From Magnolia sinica (lineage: Eukaryota; Streptophyta; Magnoliopsida; Magnoliales; Magnoliaceae), in contig NC_080574.1 of assembly GCF_029962835.1 (NCBI RefSeq), positions 26,758,001-26,822,000 of the forward strand: a stretch of DNA of 64,000 nt, read 5' to 3'. A program made the position numbers and the translations under genes. Below the pieces are notes generated by a model that worked only from the letters and a program-made list of their open reading frames with translations, did no database searches and was not told the DNA's origin. Of the stretch, positions 9,545-21,439 are shown piece by piece. Every line of letters begins with the position of its first letter. Positions within the stretch are counted from its first letter, which is position 1.

Positions 9545-12298
9545 CTCTCGAAAGCGTCTTCCACTTTCTGACAATAAAAGAGTCTTCACCAGACAAGCAT
9601 TTTCAACGGCGTAGCTATTTGATAATCTGGTCTGGCAAAGTACGTTGGTTCATCTGCAGTTACTCATATTTTACACGTGGCATACGTTAAATCAAATCAA
9701 ACCGTCCAAATTGACGGACCAACTGAAAATAGCTCATAGGAAAAAAATCTGATTTGTTCAGTAATCCTAGCTTCTGATTATGGACTTCGCTGTATCCAGA
9801 CCACCACTGGATATTTTCATCTCTGCCATTGTCTTGAATGTCCAACAATCGGATAGTTATGAATCGAATAAATATAATTTGTTTTGTCCAATGTCAATCT
9901 AAATTGTGGCCCACCATTTGGACGGTTGATATTTAGTTTATTAAATTACTAATGTACAATTCACTGGTACCTAAGTTACTAGTATCATAGTCCGCAGTAC
10001 TAGAGTTTTTCTCGCCAGTACGATCAGCCACGTGATTTATATTATATTACATTATCACATACCAAGGGTTTGTATTAGCCCTGTACCATTTAAAAAAGAG
10101 AAAATCTTTGATACTCTGCAGAGTGTGATAGATATACGCATGCACTTAGAAATTGCATAGAAGTTGCACACGTGGCATACAGCGTGTAAAATTAAACCGT
10201 ACAAATGATGTTATCCAGCGTAGATGCATCTGTTGAAACCAAAATTTAATCTTATTTGATTATATATCTGACTGTCATATTAATGGACATTGGACAGTTA
10301 AAAATGAATAATATCCAATAGTCATATTTTGAGATTGTGACTTTGTGATAGGGACTGCACAATCTATGTCTAAATTAATTACGCCACATGTTGAATTCCA
10401 AATTGCGGGACACCGTAGATGGAACATACCGCTAGAATGACAATGATAAAGCAACTGTAACCATCCAATTAATGACTACAAATGAACGGTTAAAAGTAAA
10501 ATAGTGAGCTGTTCGAATTTGAATATAAAAACCGGACGATTAATGTTTTTTAAAATAAATAAAAATAAAAATAAAAATAAAAAATACCCCACAGACACTC
10601 AAGCGCACCCACCCTCATAGACTCTCGTGCGCTCATACTCCATCCATGGTTGGTGAGTGATTGGAATGGTTTGGATTGCGTTTGAAAAGTCATAAATTAC
10701 CGTACGGCTGCCTATCTTTGGAGCCAAAGGTAAATCAAAGCTTACTGTACGGGTATTTTCAAATCATTGTTTATAGTTTTGAAAAGCCATAGTGAAATAA
10801 TTGCCTGCCCCCTAAAACAGATAGGTACAATATATATTTGTGTACAACGTGTTTCACAGAAAGTCAAAAATACCCCCAGGATAATTTAAGTAAAATGAGA
10901 GGGAGCTTTAAGCATGACAAATCCAACCTCGATTATCAATTTTTCAATATAATGTTGAGGCAAGGCTCACAAATCCAAAGCTCAACATGGCTCCACAGGT
11001 CCCAAGATGTTTCCAATGTAGAGTTCAGTTCCCTTTACTTCATGTCATTTAGCTCACCAGAGCTTTGGAATAGCCTCATTTTTTTAGCATGTCCAAAAAT
11101 AGAATAACAAAATAGATATAGGGGGTAAATTTGTCACTAACATCTTGTAGCCCCACCCATTTTTGAATGGTGAGTGTTTAATTCCCATTATTAACAATCA
11201 GTTTGGCTCACATGAGCTTTGGATTGGCCTCATTTTCTATCCCATGCCCTGTCATGAGATGGTGAAACAGATGAATTGGGTGGATTTCTCAAAGATTAAG
11301 GGGTGGGGCCCACTATATGGCATGCTTGGTGTTATGGTTTTTCCATCGATAAAGGAGGTATTATAGAAATCTCAAGGACAATATTGACTTTTTACAAGAA
11401 AACAGCTATTTTCGTTTGAGAACAGCAAGTCAAAGGGAAAAAAGGCAGCTATTTACCTGTATTTTATTTTGAAAAGTAAATGCACTGAAATAAGAGTAGC
11501 CCAAAAGTATCAATAGGCCAAAGAATATCCTTTTTTTAAACGGTGCCCATGAACTGATCTTACTCATGGATTCATCACCATCTGAACCATGACCATTTTT
11601 TCTTCTCTACCATTCTTGTAATATAGATACCATCCTTAAAAAGACTAGTAAAACTTGGACTGATTCGCCCAGTCTTGAGTTGAATCATGACTCACCGGAG
11701 TCAGGGCTACTCATCCAGGTGATTTGTGGTGTCGACTCCGACTGTGTCTGAGTCGGCTCGGATGACTCATATGAGACTATGAGCCGGTTCAATTCGTAAA
11801 TCCAACGAATCCAAGAATTGAAAGATGTAGCAAATGAGCTGACATCAACATATCAATGTATATGGACAAGAATCAAATTACAAATACTGAACTCAAACTC
11901 GAATTGGTTGAAATCTGAATGACTGTATTTAAATGATCAAATCAGCAAGATTTTTTGGGCTAGCAGCACAATTTGAAGTTGAACCCATGTGTCAATTTCT
12001 TATAAGATAAGAACAAAAAATTTGTCAATTTCTTACAAGATGAGAACAAAAAATTTCAATGCAATCAGTTTTTAAGATTGTTAAAACAATGCATTGTTGT
12101 AGGACATGAGAAGGTTCTAAACCAAGGGCTCGTTTGGGAGCTTGTAAAGGGAGGAAAACGGGAAATAAAATTGGAAGTAAATGATCTGAGAGTAAATGAC
12201 TTACTCAATTGTGTTTGGACAAGAGTAATGCATTTGAAATCTAAATATTCTGTTTGGATGGGATAAATGGGAGGAATTGGAATTTTTCAATATATCTC
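9545..12298. other. Intergenic region upstream of the LigB gene
   Basis: I see no gene here. The region immediately 5' of the LigB start (9545-9700) should hold its promoter, but I cannot name elements. 10380-10540 resembles a dispersed repeat also seen at 36955-37150 and 51570-51900 (CAACTGTAACCATCCAAT, AAAAGTAAAATAGTGAG). 10970-11330 is a diverged palindromic element (TGAGCTTTGGATTGGCCTCA, GGGGTGGGGCCCACTATATG). 11640-11810 has GACTCGG/GAGTCGG words like another hAT-like end. 12126-12260 starts GGGCTCGTTTGGGAGC, a Tourist-like terminus without a clear partner. Confidence 0.5.
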
Positions 12299-12483
12299 TA
12301 AGAAGAGTCGGGATCCTCTGTTATCAGGTCAACAGAGAATTCCTGTTACCCTAATGGTTTAGCGTCCGAAGCTGTTTTTTATTTTTTTTTATTTTTTTAG
12401 TGAGTGGTGACGTGGACCAATGAGAATTTGGTTATCAGGAATTCTCTGTTGACCTGATAACAGAGGATCCGGACTCTTGATAG
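12299..12483. mobile_element. 185-bp MITE with long terminal inverted repeats
   Basis: The left arm GGATCCTCTGTTATCAGGTC and AACAGAGAATTCCTG (12311-12345) is mirrored by CAGGAATTCTCTGTTGACCT and GATAACAGAGGATCC (12436-12470). Outer bases CTAAGAAGAGTC and GACTCTTGATAG also pair with mismatches. The short core is T-rich. The arms are nearly identical, which suggests a fairly young copy. The superfamily is unresolved because no target duplication stands out. Confidence 0.7.
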
Positions 12484-13518
12484 AATGATTGTAATCAACC
12501 CATTGAAATAGATACTTTTGCCAAAAATGAGAAAATTTCAACCATTCTACAGTTTTATTTTATTTCATTTTTTTTTTTTGATAATTAACCATATTCTACA
12601 GTTTTATTTGTTCTCACATGTGCAAGCATAGCAGACAGGTGCAGTCCAAGCCTTCCATTAGGTGGTCCAATGGCCTAGATGCAAATCTACACAGTGCTGG
12701 CCCTCAAATGGATGGATTCGATCTTCCATCTGGGTGCCATGCTGGTACGTGTGACATGTACATAGCTGCCTGGTGCACGTGCAAGGGATCAGCAAAGATC
12801 CAGAACTAAAACTAGAACCAGGATCCAAACCATGGGCCCAGATAACCCAGGCAAAACATAGGAACTTGTTTCACTTTCTTTGGTGAGATGAGGAGATTTG
12901 GAATCTATTGGAGATTAACTGAAATGAGATGAGAATGGCATGATCATCGTGCAGACAACACTTGCACAATGACTTAACGGCCGATGAGCAGCTTAGATCA
13001 TCCACACGTGGCCATGTATGAGAACGAGCCCCGAAGACTGTACTATTGCAATTTCAGTTGATTCCAACTCATCTTACCACAGCTCAAGAAAATCATTTCT
13101 TGGAGAATGAGCTAAAAACTCCTTGTTCATTGGTCAAACTGATTTTATATGAGAAGGAAAAAACAATCTCCCCTCAACCATGAAATGCACTAATCAGTGG
13201 TGCATTTGAAAGCGACCCGAGTTTGAACTGATTGGTCCACCTACACAAATAGGCCCCACCAAATCAAGGCCACAGAGGTAATGTACTACATATTCAACCA
13301 CTGCGAGGGAAACACCTACGTAATGCCTCTTATCTGAGCATTCTTCTCTGGCATAATAATAATAATACATCTTTTGCGGCCATTTATCTGAAATCCTACC
13401 AATTCTTCCATTCTAAAAAGAGAAATGGATAAAAGATCAAAAACCCCTACCATCAGAGAGAAGAAATCAATAACCCTGGAGCTCTTTTTCATCTACTTTG
13501 CATATATTCAGCTTCCCC

Positions 13519-16500
13519 TCATAGCTTTCTCTTCCGCTTTTTACATGACCTAGAAACATTCAATCTAAGCTTCTTGAGGATCATCCGCTCGCTTATGCGC
13601 AGAACCAAAGAATGATACAGTTTCCGTTCCTGCAAATGACAGCACTTCTTCAGTGCATTCATGTCATCCTCCAATGAATTCAAGCCATACAAACTCTCCC
13701 GAATGTTAGCGAGTGACACAAGTGCATGACGAACACCGCCCGTCAGCAACAACTCCTTTGTCTCTTCCTGTGTTTTTAAAAAACTTCCACTGTTTTTAGT
13801 CAGCAAGAGGATGTTCATGGGTTTATCAACATCCATGATGGAAGATACAGTACAATTCAGCTTCTGATAGGCTTCCTCCGGCAAGAAAACAATGTAAAGG
13901 AGAATCAGAAGCTCCAACTCAGGCTCCCCATCATATGAAATCTCGAAATATTCGGAATTCTCGCTGGTGCAGCCTGAATAATCTAGTCTCCTCCAAAGTG
14001 ATAGCCTTGCTCTACAGTACCGGCTGGAGAACGACTTCAAAATCCACTGAATTACTAAGTTTAGCTCGATGTTCACAATGTCAAATTGATTACCAAGCTC
14101 TGTAAATCCATAACGGTGAAGTAAGGCAGCATTGCCCATGGAGCCATATGTATTGAAGACCTGAAAATGTAGAAGCATGTAATAAGGAAATCGAGTTTGT
14201 TCATGCACACATTTTACATTATAGAGCAGACAAATGAAAATCCAGTACATGGAGATTTCAATTATGTTACTCAACTGCATCAACCTCGACATAATATCAT
14301 CAAATACTGGCCAACATGGGAATGAATACGAAGTTTTTTTTTTTTTTTTTTTTAACTTTTCTTTTTTCAAGTAGAAATTTTTTGTTCCCACATTATGCTA
14401 GGATTTGTAGGCATTTTCAAAAGGTTAAAAAACAGAATCTTTGAGTTCGTTCTAGAAAATAGATCGTAGTTTAGTCATTGCATCATCATCACCTAAGCCT
14501 TATCCCAACTAATCAGGTCGACTCATAATGTTTGGATTCATGAAGTTATGGCATAAGTTTGACACCAGCTGCCAACCTGATGCAATGCTCCTTTATCCGG
14601 GCTTGGGACCGGCAATGAGAGCACAAAACTCCCACAGGGCAATGTAATATAGACTATTACATAGGTTGATTACAATCAAGTGCTATCTAATAGTCTATTA
14701 CATGGGTTGAATACAATAAACGAGGTTTAGTCATTTCAAAAAACATTAAAAAGGGGGGAGGGGGGGAAGATAAAGAAAGCATATCATGGATTGGATAGTG
14801 TTTGAAAATAACCGAATTGTCCTTGCTAACGGTGCGGAAAACTCAAACACTCTACCAATTGCTCCTTCTCTCCCTCACGTTACATAACAATATACTTCCC
14901 AGACAGATTTCACATGACACTAGCTAAACCAACATGTTTGGAAATGCATACAAACGGATACGAACAAAAGACTACTTTTATGATTCACCATTTCTAACTT
15001 GTGAATTTCACCACTGTATCTTCATGTGTACTAGGGACCTCCCATAAACACCATTTGCCTCATATTTGACATTCTTATTTATAATTTGATATGCTTAAGG
15101 CTGTGTTTAGCTTAGGTCATGAAAAAAATAAATCATAATTTTTGGAATTTTTAGTATTGGTATCTAGTAGAATTTTGAAAAATCAATATGAAAGAGCTCT
15201 TTAGTATTATTAGAATTTCGAAAAATCATGAAATGATACCTGTGTGGATATGAAACAGCTCTTTCTAATGCAAAGAATAAAAGTTCCCAAATTGCGAATT
15301 ATTTTTCTCCATTGCAAAAGTGGCCATGAGCCAAAAGCAGCCCAAACTAACTCAAATATATCATTTAAGCACCTGTTTTCTTTCTGTGCACATAACAGTA
15401 TATTCTAAACTCTGGAACCATTCCATGAATTCCAAAACCAAAAATGCAATTATAAATTCCAAACGCCCGCCTGCATGCGCACGTGCATTAGGTACTTTTC
15501 ATTTTATTTTTATTTTTTTTGATTTTGGGATTGGAAATGCGAAGTGGAGGTGGCGAGATTGCAGAAAAATTCAAGAATGCGGTGGTTTCCCTTTTTTTTT
15601 TTTTAAAAAAAAAAAAAAAGCAGTCCTAAAAGATGTATTATTCAACAAAAGATGTAACTATAAAGATAGCTGCACTTATATAAATAAGCATACACCCATC
15701 AACTGTTATGCAAAATATAAGAGGAGATAACTTCACAGGTATGGTATTAATCCCATGCAACGATTTACGCATCATGGTAAATAAGAAACAAGAAAGCTTC
15801 AAACTACCTCTTCCCATCTAAAATAGATGAAAGTGAGAGACCTAGCAGACATGAGCTGCTGACTTGGCAGCTGTCTTCTACTTGTCTCCTTTTATGCTTT
15901 TTTTATTACCTTCAAAAACTGTACACTTACTCTCCCTCTTAATTAATGACACAGTGTAACTGCTCGGATGCATGTGAAGTATTCTTTTCAGTAGTCTAAT
16001 AGACTACTCAAACAAAGAAATTCTACCAATACTAGCTTATAGTATTGACAACATTGGACCATCCTGATTCCGAGCCAAGATATACACATGAATTCACTCA
16101 TCGCTCAGTTCCATACTAGCTCATACCATCAGAAACAAGTCATCCTGCAGGAGATGAAGAGGATCCAAGACTTGATGACAAGCCTGGAACCACCCACCAA
16201 TAAGGAATGGAGAAATTAAACATGTGTACAAGACGAAGGGTGAATATCCAGTTCCCCGTGTCTATGTCCAATTTTATTTGCCATTGTAGATATATCATGA
16301 GTGGACAGGGAACATGCATGACCTTGGTTTATGCAGCAACTCTCTGCTTTCTCAAAATAGGAATTAGCACCTTTACCCTCTTGCATGTACTCGGTGTTTG
16401 ACTTGTGAGATGTACTTCCTCATGTGCATAGTTTTGAACTAGTTGGAGCTGAATTCATCTTGAATTCATACATATTTAGATCGAGCAAATCCCAAAGCTG

Positions 16501-16744
16501 TTAAACACACAGGAAAGACCAGACAATTGATGCGAGTTTTGTCTACTTGCAGATCCGATTCAATCTTGTGAGGCACTGGGTTGCAATGTGAGCTAGTTTA
16601 CATCTCAATGTGAGCGTCCCTATCTTAGACAACATGTGGTCAGAACATACATATCCAGTAAATGCCAAATACAAGTTAGAAACGCACACTGTTATAGAGA
16701 AGGTGATTCTTGTAATGCGATCAAATGGGCAACGTCAAGCAGGT

Positions 16745-16775
<31 letters not shown>

Positions 16776-19700
16776 GGGTGGTCTCGTAGTTGATCGTGAA
16801 GCCAACTCTGACGAGAATGTGTTGGCTAAACAAGGTGTTAATAATGAATCTCTTCTTCTAAAGGAAAACAGATAGGAACAGGCTGGCTTCATGCTGTTTT
16901 CTTTGGGTTGGGGCTGATAATGTATTCTGTGTGGTGGCTATTTTTTATGCCATAATTGTAATTTGTAGCTGTGTTTTTTCTTTTCTTTTCTTCCTTTTAA
17001 TAAAATGTGGTGATATTCATTTTTTTTAAAAAAATAAATGTAGTGTTTGAAAATATATGATTTATATCTAAAAATTAATTTTGATGTAAAAATAAAAAAT
17101 AATAATAATAAAATAAAAAAGAAAAGAAAGGAAAGAAAAGAAAAGAAAAGCTAGTAGCATAAAGTAGGAACAAATGCGCACAGAATGCAGCAAATCTCAA
17201 AATTTTGGGAATCTAGAGTCCCTAGGTACATTCATCTGAAATAATAAATTTTTGAAATTTATTTATTGATGTAAATAAGATACAGAAATCGGCGTATCTA
17301 ATGATTGTGTTAATAGAAGCTTAAATGATCTAAGTTTGAAAATGAAAAAAAAAAACTACATGCAAAGTACAAAGTTAGACTGAGGAAATGCCAGTGTTGG
17401 TGGAATCATGATGATGGTGGTAGGCAAAAAGTGAGGAAGAGGAGGTTTGGAAGCTGAGGGCAGGAGCAGAGATAGCACCTTGGTTAGAAAACCAAATAAA
17501 GCTGCAACTAAGCAAACGCCAAGTCAAACATATAACGTCAGATGTTTTTGTTAGTTTATGCAAAATTGCAACTAAGTAAAGACAAATGAACATATAACCA
17601 ATTCGGTTCTCCTATCTTCTTCTTCTTTTCTCATTTCCTTTTTCACTTTTCCGCCAAAACAATTGTCTCTTTTTTTTTTCCATAAATTTATGCAACTTTC
17701 AACATGGAGTTGCAACTCCTATCTATCTGTAGATCGAGCATGCCATACCAGCTTATGGCTATCCTTTTTCCTTTTATAGGTATCATGAAGAAAGAATAGT
17801 TCTTGGAAGCAAAGAAAATCATTTTAATTCATATCATGCTCAACTTCCAATGTGATGTCATCAGCAGGAGATTCAAACCAACTGGTCCACAAAACTATCT
17901 AGACGAATCAGTTCATCATATTGATAGACTGTTGTCTCCTTATAAGCTTGAAATGAACATAATGAGGATAATTGCTAACCTCATCTCCTGCTTTGACACC
18001 TTTCACAACGCCCATTTCTAGAGCTGCAGGTTCATCTCCAGAATCTGAATGGTACACCTCATTACTGTCCAGGAAATTTTGTCCAGCTGCAACAGTCGAA
18101 GACATACTTCTCTTGGGGTCAAGTTGATTCAAAATATGGTCGGAAGTGTCCGTATCAAGACCTTCATTTGATGGTTTATCACCATCATTATTCCTAAACA
18201 CATCTTGGTTATCGCTGTCATTGTCATTGTCATTGTCAGAGCCAGAAAGGGGCGATGTTGAAAAGAAGTGGACGTTCTCAGCACCAGTTTTGTGATTAAA
18301 GCTGAAATGGATAAAATATATATATTCAAGCATACATTAGAAATTTCAATGTGAAAAGGCAAAAACTTTTGTAAGGCGAGAATAATAGCAAATAATAGAA
18401 CCAAGAGAACCAAATTTAGTATGCAATATATTTTGCAAATATTCACAATGAAGGACATGAAGCAAATTATGATGGGCTTTTCTAATAAGAAAATGTACAT
18501 CGCAAAATCACAATAATAATAGCAAGAGAGCTTACTTTAGAAAAAAAATGGTTCCTATTCCTAAACACAATGCAGAAAGTTGATAGATAATCATATGAAT
18601 GCTTAAAAGTACAGTGATACAGATGACCATTATATAACTTTTTCATTATCAGCACTGTTTATAGCTTTGTCATTGCAATGCAATTTAAGAATCCGATTAC
18701 CTAAAAGAGTATTAAAATTATGCAAGTGGATAGGTTTTTCTTAATAGAAAAGGGTACAGCAGCAAATGATAATAATAATAATAGCATGTCTGGGCAGTAG
18801 GCACACCTGGCTTTGGAAAATTGAGGTTTGTTTTAGCTTTAAAAATGTAAAGACCAAAACCTACAACATATAACATCAAATCCAGAAGTCAAATTCTAGC
18901 AGTCATGACTCATATGCTCATGCGGCATGCTTGAATGGCATTGAACGGAAAAATCTATAAGATAACTGGGCAAACTGGGCCTGACACCTGTAGAATTCAC
19001 CGACTAATTTAAGGACGTATACCATTCTATATGACTAAAAAACTGTTTATAAACTACAACATGGAGCTAGTTAGGGCTGTGTTATAGTTGAAATTGCACA
19101 AATGCACGTGCATGCGCATATGTATTTCATGCCACATTCATGCACAAATTATGGATGAAATGTGAAAAATGAAACCCAATTTTCATAAAGCATCAAGAAA
19201 CAAACTTTAAGATACTCTAATATCAATGCAACAGTACTTGGAGAAAGAGGCAAGAATTTAATAAGGAAACTAAGGTGTTGAATGCATGCATCAATTAATG
19301 AGAAGTCGTGAGGAGATGTCAAAATACAACCGGATCCACAGCACTGGAATGTGCAAAATTATCTACAAAGTTCTATAGTCAGATTATGAAACAGTGCATT
19401 TAACTCATTACTTACAGATCTGCCAATGGCACCATTCCAAAGCCATGATAATCATCAACTTCGAAGGAACGTGATGAAACAAGACTTCTTGCAGCAAAAT
19501 ACTGTTCAATGCCAAAATTAGTTGGGTCGAGCTTGAAAGCCCCATTTGCTATAAGGGGTGCAATAGACTCTTTCCAGTCCTCATAGAGAAGAGCCTTGTC
19601 TTCCTTCACTATCTGCCTAGAAATGTACCAAAACAGGTGAAATTGAGCATGTTTCAGTGTTACATATAGTTAAACAATACTGGGGCCTGAATTTTCCCAT

Positions 19701-20693
19701 TCCATAATGGTGGGTCCCACCTTCCAGTGATCCAATAGGCAGGTTTACAGACCAAAACCACCTCCAACAAACAATCCGAACCATCCAATTGGCGGATTTC
19801 TTCCCGCTGCATATTGTACATTGGCTGAATTTTATTTTTGGCCATTGAAGGAAAATATGATGGCTGCGATTGTCTAACAGCGGTGTTCTTTAACATCAAC
19901 CCCATCCAAAGAGGGCCTGAGGCCAATCAAGCAGTGAATCCTGATTACCCGTCCGGTGATTTTCCTATCAACAGACAACCACAGCAGAAAAGGACACTGA
20001 TCGGACAATCATGACTATCACATTCCCCGACTGCATTACCAGCTAATGGTTTCATTCAAAAATCCACTGCCCCAACTGCAACATACAAGGAATTGGGTTG
20101 AATTATTATACCTTGTGGAGTTCTGTTCCGGAAAGAAGTTCATCGACTTCCTCCAAACTCCACACGAGCGGAACGCACTCTTTCTCCGGCAGAAGCTGGA
20201 GATAGCCATCCCAAACGGATGCATGACCTAAACTTCTCTCATACATGACAGCCAACGAAAGGCCAAGATAGCCAGCCAAACCGGCATCTTCAATCATTTC
20301 ACGGCCCGCCGATGTCTTGATTGTCAGGCAAGCATTTATGGGTATGGTTGCTACAAGATCCCCTTCCTTCAAGTCACAGAGAGCTCTCACCGAGATGCCA
20401 TCATCGCCGTCGATGAGTTGTAGCGCGTTGCTGCAATCGATACGTTGAGATCTCATCCAACGTTTGAATGCTCTCAATCGTCTGTACAAATGGGGAAGAA
20501 AAATCAGGGCCCACATCCATTAATCTTCTTTTCTTGCAAGGGAAAAAAAAATTGAAAGAAAAGGAAATAATAATATAAAATCGAGTATAGACTGAAAATC
20601 GGTGTAGATCACATTTCAAGGCTTTCTACAATCAAATACCATAAATAATTTTATTTTTATTTTTAAATCCATATGGAAGCAATACCTGCTCAT
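13519..20693 (-). CDS. SETD6/RKM4-like SET-domain protein lysine methyltransferase, 5 exons, 512 aa
   Basis: Exons on the minus strand are 20693-20686, 20481-20112, 19612-19416, 18301-17980 and 14160-13519; phases join without a break. The N-terminus is MSRRLRAFKRWMRSQ, with the SET start at GDDGISVRALCDLKEGD (28-44). The SAM/active-site block GFGMVPLADLFNH is at 183-195, interrupted across an intron, and VFNTYG at 300-305 contains the conserved Tyr304. The Rubisco LSMT-type substrate-binding domain fills the C-terminal ~180 residues (ALLHRYGF, RARLSLWRRLDYSG, LQERKLYHSLVLRISER). The family monomethylates lysines: human SETD6 acts on RelA, yeast Rkm4 on a ribosomal protein; the plant substrate is not known to me. 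Unusual are an Asp/Asn/Ser-rich insert at about 212-282 inside the SET domain and a basic tail KKRKRKL that could be a nuclear signal. The gene is intact. Confidence 0.9.
14161..17979 (-). other. 3.8-kb intron 4 of the SETD6-like gene
   Basis: Non-coding. It contains a short RTE-type LINE tail at 14478-14530 (CATCATCACCTAAGCCTTAT), a poly-T/poly-A junction at 15590-15620, a GT then G microsatellite at 16743-16780 and an AT-rich stretch at 16980-17150. The reading frames in it are short and low in complexity. I see no nested gene. Confidence 0.6.
16743..16780 (+). repeat. (GT)n-(G)n microsatellite
   Basis: GTGTGTGTGTGTGTGT runs directly into about twenty G residues. A G run of that length is prone to slippage and to quadruplex formation, and its length in an assembly should be treated as uncertain. 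Confidence 0.9.
20686..20693 (-). other. 8-nt first coding exon of the SETD6-like gene
   Basis: The minus strand reads ATGAGCAG followed by GTATTG. The next exon opens after a pyrimidine-rich stretch and TTTGTACAG at 20482. Joining gives ATG AGC AGA CGA TTG, which continues the frame as MSRRLRAFKRW and matches plant relatives as I recall them. Reading straight through the acceptor instead gives an unlikely leader starting at 20516. The call rests on splice signals and frame; transcript data would settle it. Confidence 0.75.
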
Positions 20694-20968
20694 TGCTCAA
20701 ATCAATCGGTGAAAAATACCTTTTTGATTTCTGAATTTTTTTTTTTTTTTTTTTTTTGAACAGCTGGAGAGAGAGTATGGACTTTGGAGGGAAATGAAAT
20801 TAGGGCGTGAATAAAAGAGGAGGAGAGTGGTAGACCCCGGACAGTAGATGGCGGGGCGGCGGATCTGTTTTCGGGTCCAGCATGACAGTCTTGGGCTTGG
20901 GCCTGTTTTTTTCTTCTTCTGCTTCTTTATTTATTTATTTATTTATTTTTTTACCGGAAGCGCACTAT
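20694..20968 (-). promoter_or_regulatory. Short 5' region of the SETD6-like gene, bounded by a hAT insertion
   Basis: Only 275 bp separate the start codon from the hAT end. In the gene's orientation the stretch is CT-rich (CTCTCCTCCTCTTTTATTCA, ATTTCATTTCCCTCCAAAG, ACTCTCTCTCCAGC) with a homopolymer of about 22 A near 20757-20737, as in many plant 5' UTRs. No certain TATA box is visible. That it serves as promoter or 5' UTR is inferred from position. Confidence 0.45.
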
Positions 20969-21439
20969 CATGGCTGTACATCCAACCGAGTCGAGTCGAG
21001 GTGGGCCAAGCACGGCTGGACTCAACTCGACCACACTATACTCAAGTTCAAGACCGAGCTCAAGCTTCCCCTCGTGGTCAACATTGAAGCTTGGCTTGTT
21101 TGTCAAAGCTGTCAAGTCGAGTTCAAGTTAAGCTAGTGGTTTGAGTCGAGTCGAGTTCGAGTTAAGCTAGTGGTTTGAGTCGAGATGAGGTGAGCTTATT
21201 CATGTGTTAATTTATTATATTTTTTACTAAAAAATACAAATTAAATGTCAATTATGTTAAATCTAAAATGTCTCATGTGCCACATTACTAAGACAAAAAA
21301 AGAGTATCACATAAACCTCTAGATACTATCATACCACAAAAACACATGTTGGTCCTCAACAATCAACATCAAATCTAAAGAGTTAAAATATATCAAAAAA
21401 TATAGAATACTAATAAAAAATTTTAAAGCTTACATTCCT

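Noticed and set aside
10838-11366. Frames of 89 and 67 codons upstream of the LigB gene
   Set aside because: They overlap a diverged palindromic repeat and show no recognisable domain or splice pattern.
14161-14391. N-terminal extension of the last SETD6-like exon frame
   Set aside because: The frame stays open by chance beyond the acceptor TTTTCAG at 14161. The upstream residues (KKKKKK, FICLLYNVK) are intron sequence, and phase joins to the exon at 17980.
16636-16892. Reading frames across the G-run (poly-Gly and poly-Pro)
   Set aside because: They are artefacts of the GT/G microsatellite within an intron.
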